Positions 6,574-7,535 of a stretch of DNA of 7,535 nt are shown piece by piece. The notes under the pieces are model-generated. The model saw only the letters and a list, made by a program, of their open reading frames with translations. It was not told where the DNA came from and did not search any database. Positions within the stretch are counted from its first letter, which is position 1, and the number at the start of each line of letters is the position of its first letter. A program made the position numbers and the translations under genes. Source of the DNA: Ruminococcus sp. (GTDB lineage Bacteria; Bacillota; Clostridia; Oscillospirales; Ruminococcaceae); contig DNLQ01000068.1 of assembly GCA_003488415.1 (NCBI GenBank), positions 1,346-8,880 of the forward strand, written 5' to 3'.

Positions 6574-7461
6574 TTACTTGTCAGCTGCCTTGTCCTGAGC
6601 CCTTGCAGCCTCCAGTACAGACTTGTAGTAGGAGGTATAGCCAACGGGATCAGAAACGTGATTGAGCAGAGCTGAGCGGTAATGCTCCTCTGCCTCGGAA
6701 TATCTGTGCTGGAGGGTGAGAGCGATCGCAGCTCCTCCCATTGCCTCAGCGTAGTTCTCGTGGAGCTCTATAGCCTCGGAATACCATTTGAGAGCGGTCT
6801 TTCCGTCGTTCTTTCGCAGATACATATTTCCTATATCTGTACGTACAATAGGACGGAAGGGACTGTCGCCGTCTTCCAGTATAGCGGTATATATACGCAG
6901 AGCGTCATCTGTATCTCCCATTGCGGCGAAGCACCGTGCCTTCAGCAGAGGAAGAACGCTGTCGCTGAAGCCGTAGTTCTCTGCGATGCCGTAGTATCTT
7001 GAAGCGTTGGGAAAATAGTGCATGACATCGTAGCAGCGCCCGATATAGAAGCTGAGAACGCCCTTCTCACGCTGATCGGTCTTGTCTGCGTAATCGCTTT
7101 CAAGAGTCTTGAAGCCGTTCAGTGCGAAATTGACACGGTGGTTGAACAGGTCGCTCAGGGACTCGCTGAACAGTCTGCACTTCTTGCTGTATCCCACGAA
7201 GCAGTCGCCGATTATCTCGGGATCGTACTTATGGAATCCGGACTTGGTATGTGCCACGGCAGCTCCCACAATACCCACCATGCAGAAGAACAGCATAAGA
7301 GCCGCACCGTTGAGGTAGTCGGTATAGCCCATGAAGGCGAACACCAGCGAGCATACGAAATAGAGTATCACTGCACAGAAAGTGCCGTATATAACGGAAT
7401 CCAGTGAGCTTGAAAGCATCCTGCCGAATATCTTTCGGAATCGGTTTTCGGGTTTATTCAT
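6574..7461 (-). CDS. Two-helix membrane protein with cytoplasmic-type TPR repeats, function unknown
   Basis: I do not recognise a specific family. The 295-aa protein begins with a basic segment (4-14), then two strongly hydrophobic stretches, about 22-45 and 50-71, that look like a membrane hairpin. No signal-peptide cleavage site is evident. After a linker (72-135) the C-terminal half has about four tetratricopeptide-like units, near 137-164, 171-198, 206-236 and 239-269. The clearest are DIGNMYLRKNDGKTALKWYS (209-228) and the unit with YSEAEEHYRSAL (254-265). The tail is Ala/Lys-rich. With a short turn between the helices, the TPR half would share the side of the N-terminus, probably the cytoplasm, and act as a protein-binding platform; this is inference. 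The ATG follows an excellent AAAGGAGG (5-nt spacing). It precedes dnaX by 22 nt, so it is likely the first gene visible of the same operon. Composition resembles its neighbours. Confidence 0.85.
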   Translation of the reverse strand: MNKPENRFRKIFGRMLSSSLDSVIYGTFCAVILYFVCSLVFAFMGYTDYLNGAALMLFFCMVGIVGAAVAHTKSGFHKYDPEIIGDCFVGYSKKCRLFSESLSDLFNHRVNFALNGFKTLESDYADKTDQREKGVLSFYIGRCYDVMHYFPNASRYYGIAENYGFSDSVLPLLKARCFAAMGDTDDALRIYTAILEDGDSPFRPIVRTDIGNMYLRKNDGKTALKWYSEAIELHENYAEAMGGAAIALTLQHRYSEAEEHYRSALLNHVSDPVGYTSYYKSVLEAARAQDKAADK

Positions 7462-7466
7462 GGTGT

Positions 7467-7474
7467 CCTCCTTT
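7467..7474 (-). promoter_or_regulatory. Strong ribosome binding site of the TPR gene
   Basis: On the minus strand, AAAGGAGG lies 5 nt before the ATG at 7461, close to the full anti-Shine-Dalgarno complement. It fixes the start. The remaining bases up to 7535 hold no convincing promoter: a TTGTGT / TATGTT pair exists but its spacing of about 21 nt is too wide. Confidence 0.85.
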
Positions 7475-7535
7475 CAGCGGTCTGCAATTGAAAAAATTCC
7501 GGAACATAGATGTGCAGGCTTACTGCGGCACACAA

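Noticed and set aside
7475..7535. Promoter or short hairpin upstream of the TPR gene
   Set aside because: Candidate -35/-10 words are about 21 nt apart and the only hairpin has a 4-bp stem, so neither is convincing.

Overview
The window looks like ordinary chromosomal DNA from a low-to-medium GC Firmicute, most likely a clostridium of the Ruminococcus/Oscillospiraceae type. The indications are the paired glgC-glgD genes next to a Firmicute-type glgA, strong AGGAGG-type ribosome binding sites, a dnaX-ybaB-recR cluster, and the style of the proteins. The genus is inferred from general resemblance only; no search was possible.

There are two convergent gene groups with a shared intrinsic terminator between them. 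The left group (+ strand, about 46-3876) is glgC-glgD-glgA. It encodes ADP-glucose synthesis (catalytic GlgC plus its degenerate paralogue GlgD) and glycogen synthase GlgA, so it makes the activated sugar and polymerises it into alpha-1,4-glucan. The genes are tightly packed: 16 nt separate glgC from glgD, and glgD and glgA overlap by 4 nt (ATGA). Branching enzyme and phosphorylase genes are not in the window.

The right group (- strand, about 7461 down to 3920) runs membrane TPR protein - dnaX - ybaB - recR. It encodes the clamp-loader subunit of DNA polymerase III, a small nucleoid-associated protein, and the recombination mediator RecR. The gaps are 22 nt, 17 nt and a 1-nt stop/start overlap, so one transcript is likely. 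The first gene is a poorly characterised two-helix membrane protein with TPR repeats. The dnaX-ybaB-recR order is widely conserved in bacteria.

Almost every base is coding. The non-coding parts are 45 nt before glgC, the 43-nt terminator region, and 74 nt at the right edge. I saw no mobile element, CRISPR array, RNA gene or clear new system. The points most worth a second look are the loss of the usual Lys in the GlgA KxGGL motif, the membrane TPR gene joined to the replication/repair cluster, and the compact bidirectional terminator.
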